DNA of 64,000 bases from Prolixibacteraceae bacterium UBA1413 (GTDB taxonomy: Bacteria > Bacteroidota > Bacteroidia > Bacteroidales > Prolixibacteraceae): contig DBPT01000024.1 of NCBI GenBank assembly GCA_002304925.1, positions 1-64,000 of the forward strand, read 5' to 3'. Positions within the stretch are counted from its first letter, which is position 1. Every line of letters begins with the position of its first letter. Shown here one piece after another: positions 23,450-30,860 of this stretch. The notes under the pieces were generated by a model. The model did no database searches and was not told the DNA's origin. It saw only the letters and a program-made list of their open reading frames with translations. Both the position numbers and the translations under genes were made by a program.

Positions 23450-24996
23450 AGGATAATCTCCTCCTTATTCTCATCCAGAAACTGATATTCCAGCAGTGAG
23501 AGCGCCGGATTCACCCTGACCCGGACCCACTTGAAATATTTAAGGAACCATTTGTTGCGCGGAGAACGCCACCCCTTGGTTAGGTAAGCCACCACGAAAG
23601 GATGAGCCTTCAGGGTGAGTTTGAGCTTGTTGAGGTCCTTCAGGATATAAGTAACCTTGTTGTTAATTTCATCGGCATGGAGAACCGTGGGAACCACCTT
23701 CCCGCTGCCCTTGCATATGGGGCACACCTCGGCGGTTTCTATATGCTCCTCGGGCCTCACCCGCTGACGGGTGATCTGCATCAGACAGAACTTACTCAGG
23801 GGAAGGATATTATGCTTCGTCCTGTCGGCCGCCATCACCTCCTTCATATATTCAAACACCTTGTGCCGGTTGGGTGCCTGGTTCATGTCGATGAAATCAA
23901 TAACGATGATCCCGCCCATGTCACGCAATCTCAGCTGACGGGCAATTTCATCACAGGCAGCCAGGTTGACATCCAGGGCACTGGCTTCCTGGTCCATCCC
24001 TGACTTCGCCCGGTTACCGCTGTTCACATCAATCACATGGAAAGCCTCGGTATGTTCTATGATCAGGTATGCACCATTCTTGAATGAGACCGTTTTCCCG
24101 AATGAGGTTTTGATCTGTTTGTCAATGTTGTAATGTTCAAAAATCGGCTGGCGCCCTTTGTAGAGCTTGACGATTTTTCGTTTTTCCGGATCTATCGATT
24201 CCAGGTAAAGGGCTATCTCTTCCGCAATGGCAGCATCGTTGACGATGATATTGCTGAAATTGGGATGATAAATGTCCCGGATCAGGGCGGTTGCCCTGTC
24301 CATTTCTCCCAAAACCAACCCTGGCGGATTCATCCGGCCCAACTTAATGAACGTGGATTCCCATTTTTCCAGAAGCCTTTTGATTTCCTGGTCGAGTTCC
24401 GCCACTTTCTTATCCTCGGCAGCGGTCCTGACAATGACTCCGTATCGTTTGGGACGTATACTCTGTACCAGGTTCTTCAGCCTGGTTTTCTCTTCATTCG
24501 ACTTTATTTTCTGGGAAACCGATACCTTATCGCTGAATGGCATCAGAACCAAGTTACGCCCCGCAATCGATAACTCCGAAGTAAGACGGGGCCCTTTGGT
24601 AGAAATAGGTTCCTTGGCAATCTGAACTAGAACTTTCTGCCCCACCTTCAGCAAACCTGCTGCCACTCCGTCCTTGTTAATGTCAGGCTCAGGCTGGATC
24701 CTGGAAATGGAGGTAATTTTATTCTTTCGGGAAGAGACCAGCCTCAAAAACTTACTGAGTGTGGAAAACTGCGGGCCAAGGTCCAGGTAATGCAGAAAGG
24801 CATCCTTTTCATAACCCACATCAATAAATGCTGCATTTAAACTGGGCATGATCTTCTTGACCTTGCCCAGGTAAATATCGCCGACGGCAAACTTTGCCCC
24901 GCTCTTTTCGCGACCGAGTTCTACAAGTCTCTTATTTTCAAGTAAGGCAATAACAATTTCGGATGGAGAGACATCAATAATTAAATCGCTACTCAC
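23446..24996 (-). CDS. rng: Ribonuclease E/G family endoribonuclease
   Basis: 516 residues, a size typical of RNase G without the long scaffold tail of E. coli RNase E. It has an S1 domain near the N-terminus (GDIYLGKVKKIMPSLNAAFI, YEKDAFLHYLDL), the catalytic DNase-I-like core (HVIDVNSGNR, GGIIVIDFIDM, with Asp residues for Mg) and the Zn-link cysteines CPICKGSG. It processes rRNA precursors and turns over mRNA. The 5' leader carries a perfect 14-bp hairpin at 25049-25081, and the HU and COX24-domain genes lie upstream on the same strand, so the three may be cotranscribed. Confidence 0.95.
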   Translation of the reverse strand: MSSDLIIDVSPSEIVIALLENKRLVELGREKSGAKFAVGDIYLGKVKKIMPSLNAAFIDVGYEKDAFLHYLDLGPQFSTLSKFLRLVSSRKNKITSISRIQPEPDINKDGVAAGLLKVGQKVLVQIAKEPISTKGPRLTSELSIAGRNLVLMPFSDKVSVSQKIKSNEEKTRLKNLVQSIRPKRYGVIVRTAAEDKKVAELDQEIKRLLEKWESTFIKLGRMNPPGLVLGEMDRATALIRDIYHPNFSNIIVNDAAIAEEIALYLESIDPEKRKIVKLYKGRQPIFEHYNIDKQIKTSFGKTVSFKNGAYLIIEHTEAFHVIDVNSGNRAKSGMDQEASALDVNLAACDEIARQLRLRDMGGIIVIDFIDMNQAPNRHKVFEYMKEVMAADRTKHNILPLSKFCLMQITRQRVRPEEHIETAEVCPICKGSGKVVPTVLHADEINNKVTYILKDLNKLKLTLKAHPFVVAYLTKGWRSPRNKWFLKYFKWVRVRVNPALSLLEYQFLDENKEEIIL

Positions 24997-25048
24997 AACC
25001 TCAGTTTCTTGATTTATTAAAGACCGTATTCCGACACTATATAACAGA

Positions 25049-25081
25049 TTAAACCTAAAGTAGCATTTACTTTAGGTTTAA
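25049..25081 (-). terminator. Perfect 14-bp hairpin between the COX24-domain gene and rng
   Basis: TTAAACCTAAAGTA (25049-25062) and TACTTTAGGTTTAA (25068-25081) pair perfectly around a 5-nt loop. It is AT-rich and lacks a long T-run on the minus strand, so it could be a weak terminator for the HU/COX24 transcript or a structured element in the rng leader. The rng start is 53 bp further on. Confidence 0.6.
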
Positions 25082-25112
25082 CCCGACATGTCCGTTATTC
25101 ACTGAAAAGCTG

Positions 25113-25205
25113 TTACTTTCTCTTCTTATGCCTGTTCTTCCGCAGCCTTTTTTTACGCTTGTGCGTGGCCATCTTATGTCTTTTCCTCTTCTTTCCGCTT
25201 GGCAT
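25113..25205 (-). CDS. AURKAIP1/COX24-domain miniprotein (30 aa)
   Basis: Thirty residues starting MPSGKKRKRHKMATHKRKKR and ending in KNRHKKRK: more than half Lys/Arg, no acidic residue. It matches the Bacteroidota proteins annotated with the AURKAIP1/COX24 domain (PF08213). In mitochondria this domain belongs to small-subunit protein mS38 and in mycobacteria to bS22, so a ribosomal role is likely. The gene is only six bases after the HU stop codon on the same strand, and before rng. It is too short for ordinary gene finders and easily missed. Confidence 0.85.
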   Translation of the reverse strand: MPSGKKRKRHKMATHKRKKRLRKNRHKKRK

Positions 25206-25211
25206 CTTCTT

Positions 25212-25496
25212 CTATTTTACCTGGTTCTTGACTTTCGACACAAATGATTTAGCCGGTTTAAATGACGGAATATTATGCGCAGGAATAATAATCGTGGTGT
25301 TCTTCGAAATATTCCGGGCTGTCTTCTCAGCTCTTTTCTTCACCACAAAACTGCCAAATCCACGGAGGTAAACATTTTTACCACCCACCAATGAATCTTT
25401 CACCGTTTCCATAAATGCTTCTACTGCTTTCTGCACAGTCAACTTTTCGATACCAGTGTTTTTGGAAACCTCGTTAACAATATCAGCCTTTGTCAT
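25212..25496 (-). CDS. HU/IHF-family DNA-binding protein
   Basis: A 94-residue histone-like protein that bends and compacts DNA as a dimer. N-terminal helices (MTKADIVNEVSKNTGI, VQKAVEAFMETVKDSL) precede the beta-arm region with the family signature VYLRGFGSFVVKKRAEKTAR and the arm-tip proline in IIIPAHNIPSFKPAK. It starts a minus-strand group with the COX24-domain gene and perhaps rng. A good Bacteroidota promoter lies upstream at 25546-25577. Confidence 0.95.
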   Translation of the reverse strand: MTKADIVNEVSKNTGIEKLTVQKAVEAFMETVKDSLVGGKNVYLRGFGSFVVKKRAEKTARNISKNTTIIIPAHNIPSFKPAKSFVSKVKNQVK

Positions 25497-25545
25497 TTCT
25501 AAAAATATTTAATTTTCAACAATTTAAAATACCTAAACCGGTGTG

Positions 25546-25577
25546 CAAAAATATAAAATATTTAAAAAAAAAATCAA
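25546..25577 (-). promoter_or_regulatory. Candidate promoter of the HU gene
   Basis: On the minus strand GTTG (TTG at 25577-25575) is followed after 21 bp by TATTTTTG (25553-25546), matching the Bacteroidota -33/-7 pattern. The start codon lies about 50 bp downstream. Confidence 0.5.
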
Positions 25578-25631
25578 CCTTTGGGAAAATATTTTTGTTT
25601 AATACTCTTTTAAACGGCTTTTGGCTTTGGG

Positions 25632-26684
25632 ATGACCCATTTTACACATTATATATACCAGTGGTATGACCAGAACCAGCGTGCGTTGCCCTGGCGCTTG
25701 ACCCGTGACCCCTATTTGATATGGGTAGCCGAAACCATCCTTCAGCAAACGAGGATTTCTCAGGGATTGCCTTACTATCACCGGTTTGTCGGACGGTTTC
25801 CCGACATTCACAGCCTGGCAGCAGCTCCCGAAGATGAGCTGATGAAGATGTGGGAAGGCCTGGGTTATTATTCAAGAGCCCGAAACATGCATGCCGCCGC
25901 CAGAATGGTCGTCAACGAAATGGGCGGAATTTTCCCGCAAGAGTATGAAAACCTGCGCAGGTTAAAAGGAGTGGGCAATTATACCGCCGCTGCCGTGGCC
26001 TCCATCGCCTTCGGAAAACCATATCCTGTCATCGACGGAAATATCACCAGGCTGTTTTCTCGCTATTTCGGAATCCTGGAACCTGCTGACACCCCAAAAG
26101 GCAAAAACACCCTGGCCGGAAAAACCCGGGAAGCTATGAATCATTCAGATCCCGGATATCATAACCAGGCAATGATGGAATTCGGAGCATTGTGCTGCGT
26201 CCCGAAGAATCCTTCCTGCCATGATTGCCTCTTGAAAGATTCCTGTTTTGCTTTCTTAAACGGAATGACCGGCTTGCTGCCCCTGAAAAATAAAAAAATA
26301 GCGCGCAGAATACGCCGATTTTATTTTTATCTTCTTGAAAATAAAGAAAATATTATCATTGAGAAAAGGGAAAATGCCGATATCTGGAGAAACCTCTATC
26401 AGCTGCCCCTTTTGGAAGCGGAAGAGGACCTTGCCGACGCTGCAATTCTGTCAAACTACCTGACCCGCGAATTACTCGCCGGGGAAAAACCTGCAGTTCA
26501 AAAAATCAGCAACACCCTCCGGCATGAATTGACCCACCAGATTATCCGGGCGAAATTTGTCAGATTCAAAATGCCAAAACTTAAAGCATCAGGTAACAGG
26601 ATAATAATAAACAAAAAAGAAATTCATAAATTTGCATTTCCGGTCCTGGTCAGAAATTATCTTGCAGGAACGGTTGACAAATAA
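25632..26684 (+). CDS. mutY: A/G-specific adenine glycosylase
   Basis: A 350-residue DNA repair enzyme that removes adenine mispaired with 8-oxoguanine. Catalytic E34 (WVAETILQQT) and D135 (VIDGN) flank the helix-hairpin-helix LKGVGNYTAAAV. The [4Fe-4S] cluster ligands have the exact spacing C189-x6-C196-x2-C199-x5-C205. A C-terminal Nudix-like domain for 8-oxoG recognition follows (about 225-345). It begins the mutY-ssb-gldE-gldD order that is conserved in Bacteroidota. TATTTTTG at 25590 may be its -7 element. Confidence 0.96.
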   Translation: MTHFTHYIYQWYDQNQRALPWRLTRDPYLIWVAETILQQTRISQGLPYYHRFVGRFPDIHSLAAAPEDELMKMWEGLGYYSRARNMHAAARMVVNEMGGIFPQEYENLRRLKGVGNYTAAAVASIAFGKPYPVIDGNITRLFSRYFGILEPADTPKGKNTLAGKTREAMNHSDPGYHNQAMMEFGALCCVPKNPSCHDCLLKDSCFAFLNGMTGLLPLKNKKIARRIRRFYFYLLENKENIIIEKRENADIWRNLYQLPLLEAEEDLADAAILSNYLTRELLAGEKPAVQKISNTLRHELTHQIIRAKFVRFKMPKLKASGNRIIINKKEIHKFAFPVLVRNYLAGTVDK

Positions 26685-26735
26685 ACATCATGTCTTTGAA
26701 AAAAAAGAGTTTACAATAACTTAATTCGTAAAGCC

Positions 26736-27173
26736 ATGTCAATCAACAAAGTTATTTTGGTCGGAAACGTAGGGCGCGATCCTGACATCAGGCATCTCGA
26801 CTCAGGCGTGGCGGTGGCAACCTTTACGCTGGCAACGTCAGAGAACTACACCGCAAAAAACGGAGACAGAGTTACCACCACGGAGTGGCACAATATCGTT
26901 CTATGGCGCGGGCTTGCCGAAGTTGCCGAAAAATATGTCAGAAAAGGAAAACAACTTTATATCGAGGGGCGCATTCGCACCCGTTCCTATGAAGACAAAG
27001 AAGGCCAGAAGAAATATGTCACCGAGATATATGGTGATGTGATGAAATTGTTGGGCAGCCGCGAGGCTCATCCAACAGCAGGCCCCGGTTCCCCTGCGAA
27101 AAATGACATTAAGCCTCCCCTCGCCGAGGAAAATGATTTTACGGATGGCCCCGACGATGATTTACCGTTTTAA
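26736..27173 (+). CDS. ssb: Single-stranded DNA-binding protein
   Basis: A 145-residue SSB: an OB-fold from residue 1 to about 110 (INKVILVGNVGRDPDIRH, VATFTLATSE, TEWHNIVLW, YIEGRIRTRSYEDKEG) and a short disordered linker ending in the acidic tip DDDLPF, which recruits replication and repair proteins. It lies 51 bp after mutY and 16 bp before gldE, so it is likely in the same transcript. Confidence 0.96.
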   Translation: MSINKVILVGNVGRDPDIRHLDSGVAVATFTLATSENYTAKNGDRVTTTEWHNIVLWRGLAEVAEKYVRKGKQLYIEGRIRTRSYEDKEGQKKYVTEIYGDVMKLLGSREAHPTAGPGSPAKNDIKPPLAEENDFTDGPDDDLPF

Positions 27174-27189
27174 CTAATTATCGCTTAAA

Positions 27190-28506
27190 TTGGAAAACGA
27201 TCCTCTTCCGGCTGTTGGTCATGTGCCCTGGGCTGTTCATCTGAATCCTCCCACCAATGAGATGCTCGCCGTGTTGTTTGTTATTGTGTTGCTGCTTTCT
27301 CTTTTAGCCCTCTTAAACGGCTCTGAAACAGATTTCTTTTCCCTGAGCCGGGAAGAACAATCCCACCTGAAAAAGAACAAAACCAACAACAAAATCCTCA
27401 AAAATCTAGAAAAGCCTGAAAGACTGCTGGCGACCATCCTCCTGTGCAACACCCTGATCAACGTCGGAATAGTGGTTCTTTCTGCCAAATTCTTCATCCA
27501 ACTGGTCAATGCAAACCTGCCGCTCGCCCTGGAACTGATTCTTCTCATCTCATTAATTTCACTGTTGATATTTTTCTTCGGAGAAATCATCCCTAAGCTC
27601 TATGCCAGCCGCCATCCGATGAAAATGGCAACCCTCATGGCATCCCCGCTGCTCGTCCTGGAAAAGCTTTTCAGACCTTTCAGCTTTCTGCTGATCAGGT
27701 CAAATGCATTGATCAACGAAAAAATAAAAAAGAAACCCCAGAAAAACATATCTGTTGACGAGATTTCCCAGGCCCTGGAATTAACTTCCGATACCGATAT
27801 TTCGGATGAAAAAGAGATCCTCGAAGGAATTGTCCGATTCGGAAACAAAAATGTCTCCGCCATCATGTGCCCCAGAGTCGACGTGGTTTCTATCGATATC
27901 ACGTCATCTTTTACAGCAGTCCTCGATGTGATCAATAATTCAGGGTATTCACGCATTCCCGTTTACCAGGAATCGTTCGACCAGGTCAGGGGAATCCTCT
28001 ACATCAAAGATCTGTTGCCTTACACTGAAAAAGGAGAATCCTTCCAATGGCAAACCCTCCTGAGACCCCCTTTCTTTGTTCCTGAAAACAAAAAGGTCAA
28101 AGACCTGCTTGAAGATTTTCAGAAAAACAAAATCCACATGGCCATCGTCGTCGATGAATACGGGGGTTCTTCAGGCATCGTCACCATGGAAGACGTTCTG
28201 GAAGAGATCGTTGGCGACATCGCCGATGAATTCGACGAGGAAGAAACCAATTTTGTGATCCTGGGAGAAAAGGAATTTCTTTTTGACGGGAAAATCCTCC
28301 TTGAGGACTTTTACGAAGTGGTGGGTTGCGATAACGATAGATTCAGCGAAGTAAAAGGAGAAGCAGATACCCTGGCGGGATTGATCCTGGAACTCAAAGG
28401 AGATATCCCTGCTTTGCACGAACACATAGATTTTGAAAATTTCCGTTTTACCATTGAATCGGTAACCAACCGGAGAATCCGTCAGGTAAAAGCTGAAATC
28501 CTGTAA
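27190..28506 (+). CDS. gldE: Gliding motility-associated protein GldE (CNNM/CBS membrane protein)
   Basis: 438 residues from TTG 27190; the next ATG (27262) would cut the first part of the protein. It has an N-terminal CNNM/DUF21 membrane domain with four hydrophobic helices (LAVLFVIVLLLSLLALLNG and others), paired CBS domains (about 215-340; GYSRIPVYQESFDQVRGILY, MAIVVDEYGGSSGIVTMEDV) and a CorC_HlyC domain. GldE works with the lipoprotein GldD, encoded next, and supports gliding or T9SS function in Bacteroidota; many non-gliding species keep both. Order and spacing with ssb and gldD strengthen the call over a generic hemolysin-like protein. Confidence 0.9.
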   Translation: MENDPLPAVGHVPWAVHLNPPTNEMLAVLFVIVLLLSLLALLNGSETDFFSLSREEQSHLKKNKTNNKILKNLEKPERLLATILLCNTLINVGIVVLSAKFFIQLVNANLPLALELILLISLISLLIFFFGEIIPKLYASRHPMKMATLMASPLLVLEKLFRPFSFLLIRSNALINEKIKKKPQKNISVDEISQALELTSDTDISDEKEILEGIVRFGNKNVSAIMCPRVDVVSIDITSSFTAVLDVINNSGYSRIPVYQESFDQVRGILYIKDLLPYTEKGESFQWQTLLRPPFFVPENKKVKDLLEDFQKNKIHMAIVVDEYGGSSGIVTMEDVLEEIVGDIADEFDEEETNFVILGEKEFLFDGKILLEDFYEVVGCDNDRFSEVKGEADTLAGLILELKGDIPALHEHIDFENFRFTIESVTNRRIRQVKAEIL

Positions 28507-28517
28507 AACACTGCTGT

Positions 28518-29174
28518 TTGAAAAAACCTGGATTACTAATTGCCGACCAGCCGGGCACCCGCCAGTCTGGTTTCTTCCTGAACCACCAGACAGGCACCCG
28601 GTTTTTCATATTTCAGGCATTGTTGGCACTTTTGCTGCTCAGTGCATGTCGGGAACCCGCTGTTCCCAAACCCCATGGATATTACAGGATCTCATTTCCG
28701 GAGAAAAGTTACCAGCCGATTCCCGAAGGATTCCCTTACCGTTTCGAAATTCCCGGGTATTCCCGGGTCGTGCCCGACAACAGCAAAAATGCAGAACCCT
28801 GGTGGATCAACATCGAGGTTCCTGCCAACAAAGCGGAAATACACATAAGCTATAAAAGACTGAATGATAACCTGGCCGTCTTTGCTGAAGAATCTAGACA
28901 AATGGTATATGACCACACCGTGAAGGCCAGTTCCATCGATGGACGGAATTTTATAAACCCCGCAGACAGGGTTTTTGGTACCATTTTTTATATCAACGGG
29001 AATGCCGCCTCACCCATGCAGTTTTACCTGACCGACAGTGTCCGCCATTTCCTCCGGGGTTCGCTCTATATCAGGGCTACCCCAAATATTGACTCCCTCA
29101 AACCCGTGATCGAATTCCTCAAAACCGATGTGGTAAGACTTATCGAAACGCTGACATGGACCACTTCTCAATGA
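28518..29174 (+). CDS. gldD: Gliding motility lipoprotein GldD
   Basis: 218 residues from TTG 28518. A hydrophobic stretch ends in a lipobox, LLSAC with Cys at 44, so the protein is a lipoprotein; the leader before it is rather long and the true start may be a later non-ATG codon. The mature domain shows the GldD signature: GYYRISFPEKSYQPI, WWINIEVPANKAEIHISYK, DRVFGTIFYINGNAASP, and FYLTDSVRHFLRGSLY. It follows gldE after 11 bp. In gliding Bacteroidota it is required for T9SS-dependent motility; here it at least agrees with a functioning T9SS. Confidence 0.92.
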   Translation: MKKPGLLIADQPGTRQSGFFLNHQTGTRFFIFQALLALLLLSACREPAVPKPHGYYRISFPEKSYQPIPEGFPYRFEIPGYSRVVPDNSKNAEPWWINIEVPANKAEIHISYKRLNDNLAVFAEESRQMVYDHTVKASSIDGRNFINPADRVFGTIFYINGNAASPMQFYLTDSVRHFLRGSLYIRATPNIDSLKPVIEFLKTDVVRLIETLTWTTSQ

Positions 29175-29223
29175 CGGCCTGCCGCTTCAGTGACATTCCA
29201 TAATACTGAAAAACGGAAAGAAA

Positions 29224-29868
29224 ATGCCCTTACTGGAAATCAGGGACTACAAATCATCGTCCGTCGGCCTTTGGTCCATGACGGAATCCTCCTGGGAACT
29301 GGCTTCCAGGGTTCACCTTACGGAAAAAGAAAAAACCCTCTGGAGAGGGTTTTCAGGAGAACACCGGAAAAAAGAGTTTCTGGCAATCAGACTGTTGCTA
29401 GCCCAAATGATCGACGAACAGGCTGAAATTGTCTATACGGCCCTCGGCAAACCTTTGTTGACAGGTAAAAGAAAACATGTCAGCATCTCCCATTCCCGAA
29501 ACCTGGCTGCCCTGATCCTTTCAGATTACCCGGCAGGGATCGATACCGAGGAAACCCTGCGGAAGGTAGGAGATATTGCCCCACGGTTCCTCTCCGAAGA
29601 GGAACTTGCCTGGACCAGGAATTCCCCGGACCCGGAACTGGCCCTGATTTTTTGCTGGAGCGCCAAGGAATCACTGTATAAAATGATCGGGGAGAAAGGC
29701 ATCAGCTTCAGAAACCAGCTCTTCCTGCCCGAAACGAAACTCGTAACAGACGGTTCCGTAACTGCTTATTACAGGAAATCAGGGAAAACAGCGGAAATTG
29801 AACTGAACTTCTTTTTCAGGGAGAACAATGTTATCACCTGGTGTGTTCTTACTACGCCCGGCATATGA
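29224..29868 (+). CDS. 4'-phosphopantetheinyl transferase superfamily protein
   Basis: 214 residues, Sfp-like type, attaching phosphopantetheine from CoA to a carrier protein. The motifs are HVSISHSRN (residues 85-93), the Mg-binding GIDTE (105-109) and WSAKESLYK (145-153). A gene of this type after gldD is common in Bacteroidota. No fatty-acid or polyketide gene is nearby, so the carrier protein served is unknown. A 51-codon frame begins in its stop codon. Confidence 0.9.
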   Translation: MPLLEIRDYKSSSVGLWSMTESSWELASRVHLTEKEKTLWRGFSGEHRKKEFLAIRLLLAQMIDEQAEIVYTALGKPLLTGKRKHVSISHSRNLAALILSDYPAGIDTEETLRKVGDIAPRFLSEEELAWTRNSPDPELALIFCWSAKESLYKMIGEKGISFRNQLFLPETKLVTDGSVTAYYRKSGKTAEIELNFFFRENNVITWCVLTTPGI

Positions 29869-30020
29869 TCATCATGGTGACAGGTGAAAAGAAAAGGCAT
29901 AACCTCTCCCTGATCATGAACAACAGGAAGAAAAGCGCTAAATCACCGACTTACCACCTGGAACCTGTCGATGGCAAAATGAAGTGGTACCCTGATGTGA
30001 AGGCTGCCTCCCTGATATGA
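29865..30020 (+). CDS. Possible 51-residue protein coupled to the transferase gene
   Basis: An ATG at 29865 overlaps the TGA of the upstream gene as ATGA, the usual arrangement for translational coupling, and the frame stays open for 51 codons. The product is basic (KKRHNLSLIMNNRKKSAK) with an ending KMKWYPDVKAASLI. No family is recognised. It ends 22 bp before the convergent membrane-protein gene. It could be real or a chance frame. Confidence 0.35.
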   Translation: MIIMVTGEKKRHNLSLIMNNRKKSAKSPTYHLEPVDGKMKWYPDVKAASLI

Positions 30021-30042
30021 GCCAAGCCCACGAAACCCTTGG

Positions 30043-30735
30043 TCACGAATCAGAACCCTTCGGTAAAGGCGCTACGAAATACGGCCTGAGGAAGATCAGA
30101 AAAAAAACTACAGCAAAGACGAATTCCCGCAACTCCCCTGCCTTCAGGAGATGGTACTGCGAAACAAGCACCGTTCCCGTCAGCAGCGCCACAACATGTT
30201 CCCACCGGGGCAAAGGAATTCCGAACTGTCTGACCGCCTTGTTGAAGAACCTGGTCTTCTGCGCCAGAATCCTGAGGAATAGAATATAAAAGGCCAATAC
30301 CGCGGTCAGGATCTGTGAAAAAATCAATTTGTTGAGTTTGATACCGCCAACAACCAGGTTGTGCAAATTGATCTCCTGCTGAAGATTCTTTTCCAGGAAA
30401 TAGTCGGAGGAAGCTATGTTGAAAATCCGCTGTCCCCAGCTGATCTCTTCTCCTGCCGCGAAGAAAAAAAGAAACGCAAGCACCGACCAGGTAACACTCC
30501 ATAACTTCTTCCCTTCCCTGCAGGCAGCGATGGCCCGGTATACGGCAATGCCACAGGATGCCAGCAAAAACAGGGTGGTCAGATTCTCTACCAATCCGTC
30601 TTCCTTCAGGTATTCCATGAAAGCTTCCTGCCCCTCGCGGGCTTTTACAAACCCGATTATTATAAAGACAAACATCAATGCATACCCCAGCCAATGGAGC
30701 AGCGTAATCACCTTTCCCTGTTTCATACCTCTCAT
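30043..30735 (-). CDS. Uncharacterised multi-pass membrane protein
   Basis: 230 residues (227 if ATG 30726 is used, which leaves a more normal leader after the promoter at 30747-30778). Six hydrophobic segments are visible, for example LHWLGYALMFVFIIIGF, TLFLLASCGIAVY, VTWSVLAFLFFFAAG and FVFAVVFFLIFL. Between them lies the polar motif GEEISWGQRIF, which I recall from conserved unknown membrane proteins; its acidic and aromatic residues might form an active site. Function unknown. It is divergent from the glycosyltransferase gene. Confidence 0.7.
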   Translation of the reverse strand: MRGMKQGKVITLLHWLGYALMFVFIIIGFVKAREGQEAFMEYLKEDGLVENLTTLFLLASCGIAVYRAIAACREGKKLWSVTWSVLAFLFFFAAGEEISWGQRIFNIASSDYFLEKNLQQEINLHNLVVGGIKLNKLIFSQILTAVLAFYILFLRILAQKTRFFNKAVRQFGIPLPRWEHVVALLTGTVLVSQYHLLKAGELREFVFAVVFFLIFLRPYFVAPLPKGSDS

Positions 30736-30746
30736 TTTTCAGGGCG

Positions 30747-30778
30747 CAAAAATAACAAATATAGAACTTCAGGGCAAA
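30747..30778 (-). promoter_or_regulatory. Candidate promoter of the membrane-protein gene
   Basis: On the minus strand TTTG (30778-30775) is followed after 20 bp by TATTTTTG (30754-30747), a good match to the Bacteroidota consensus. Transcription would start near 30740, close to the start codon. Confidence 0.55.
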
Positions 30779-30860
30779 AAAGCCGCTTCATGGGAAAAGT
30801 CAGTTATCTTCGTATCCATAAAAGCAGCGACCTGAATGCGAATATTAACATTAGGCAGCC

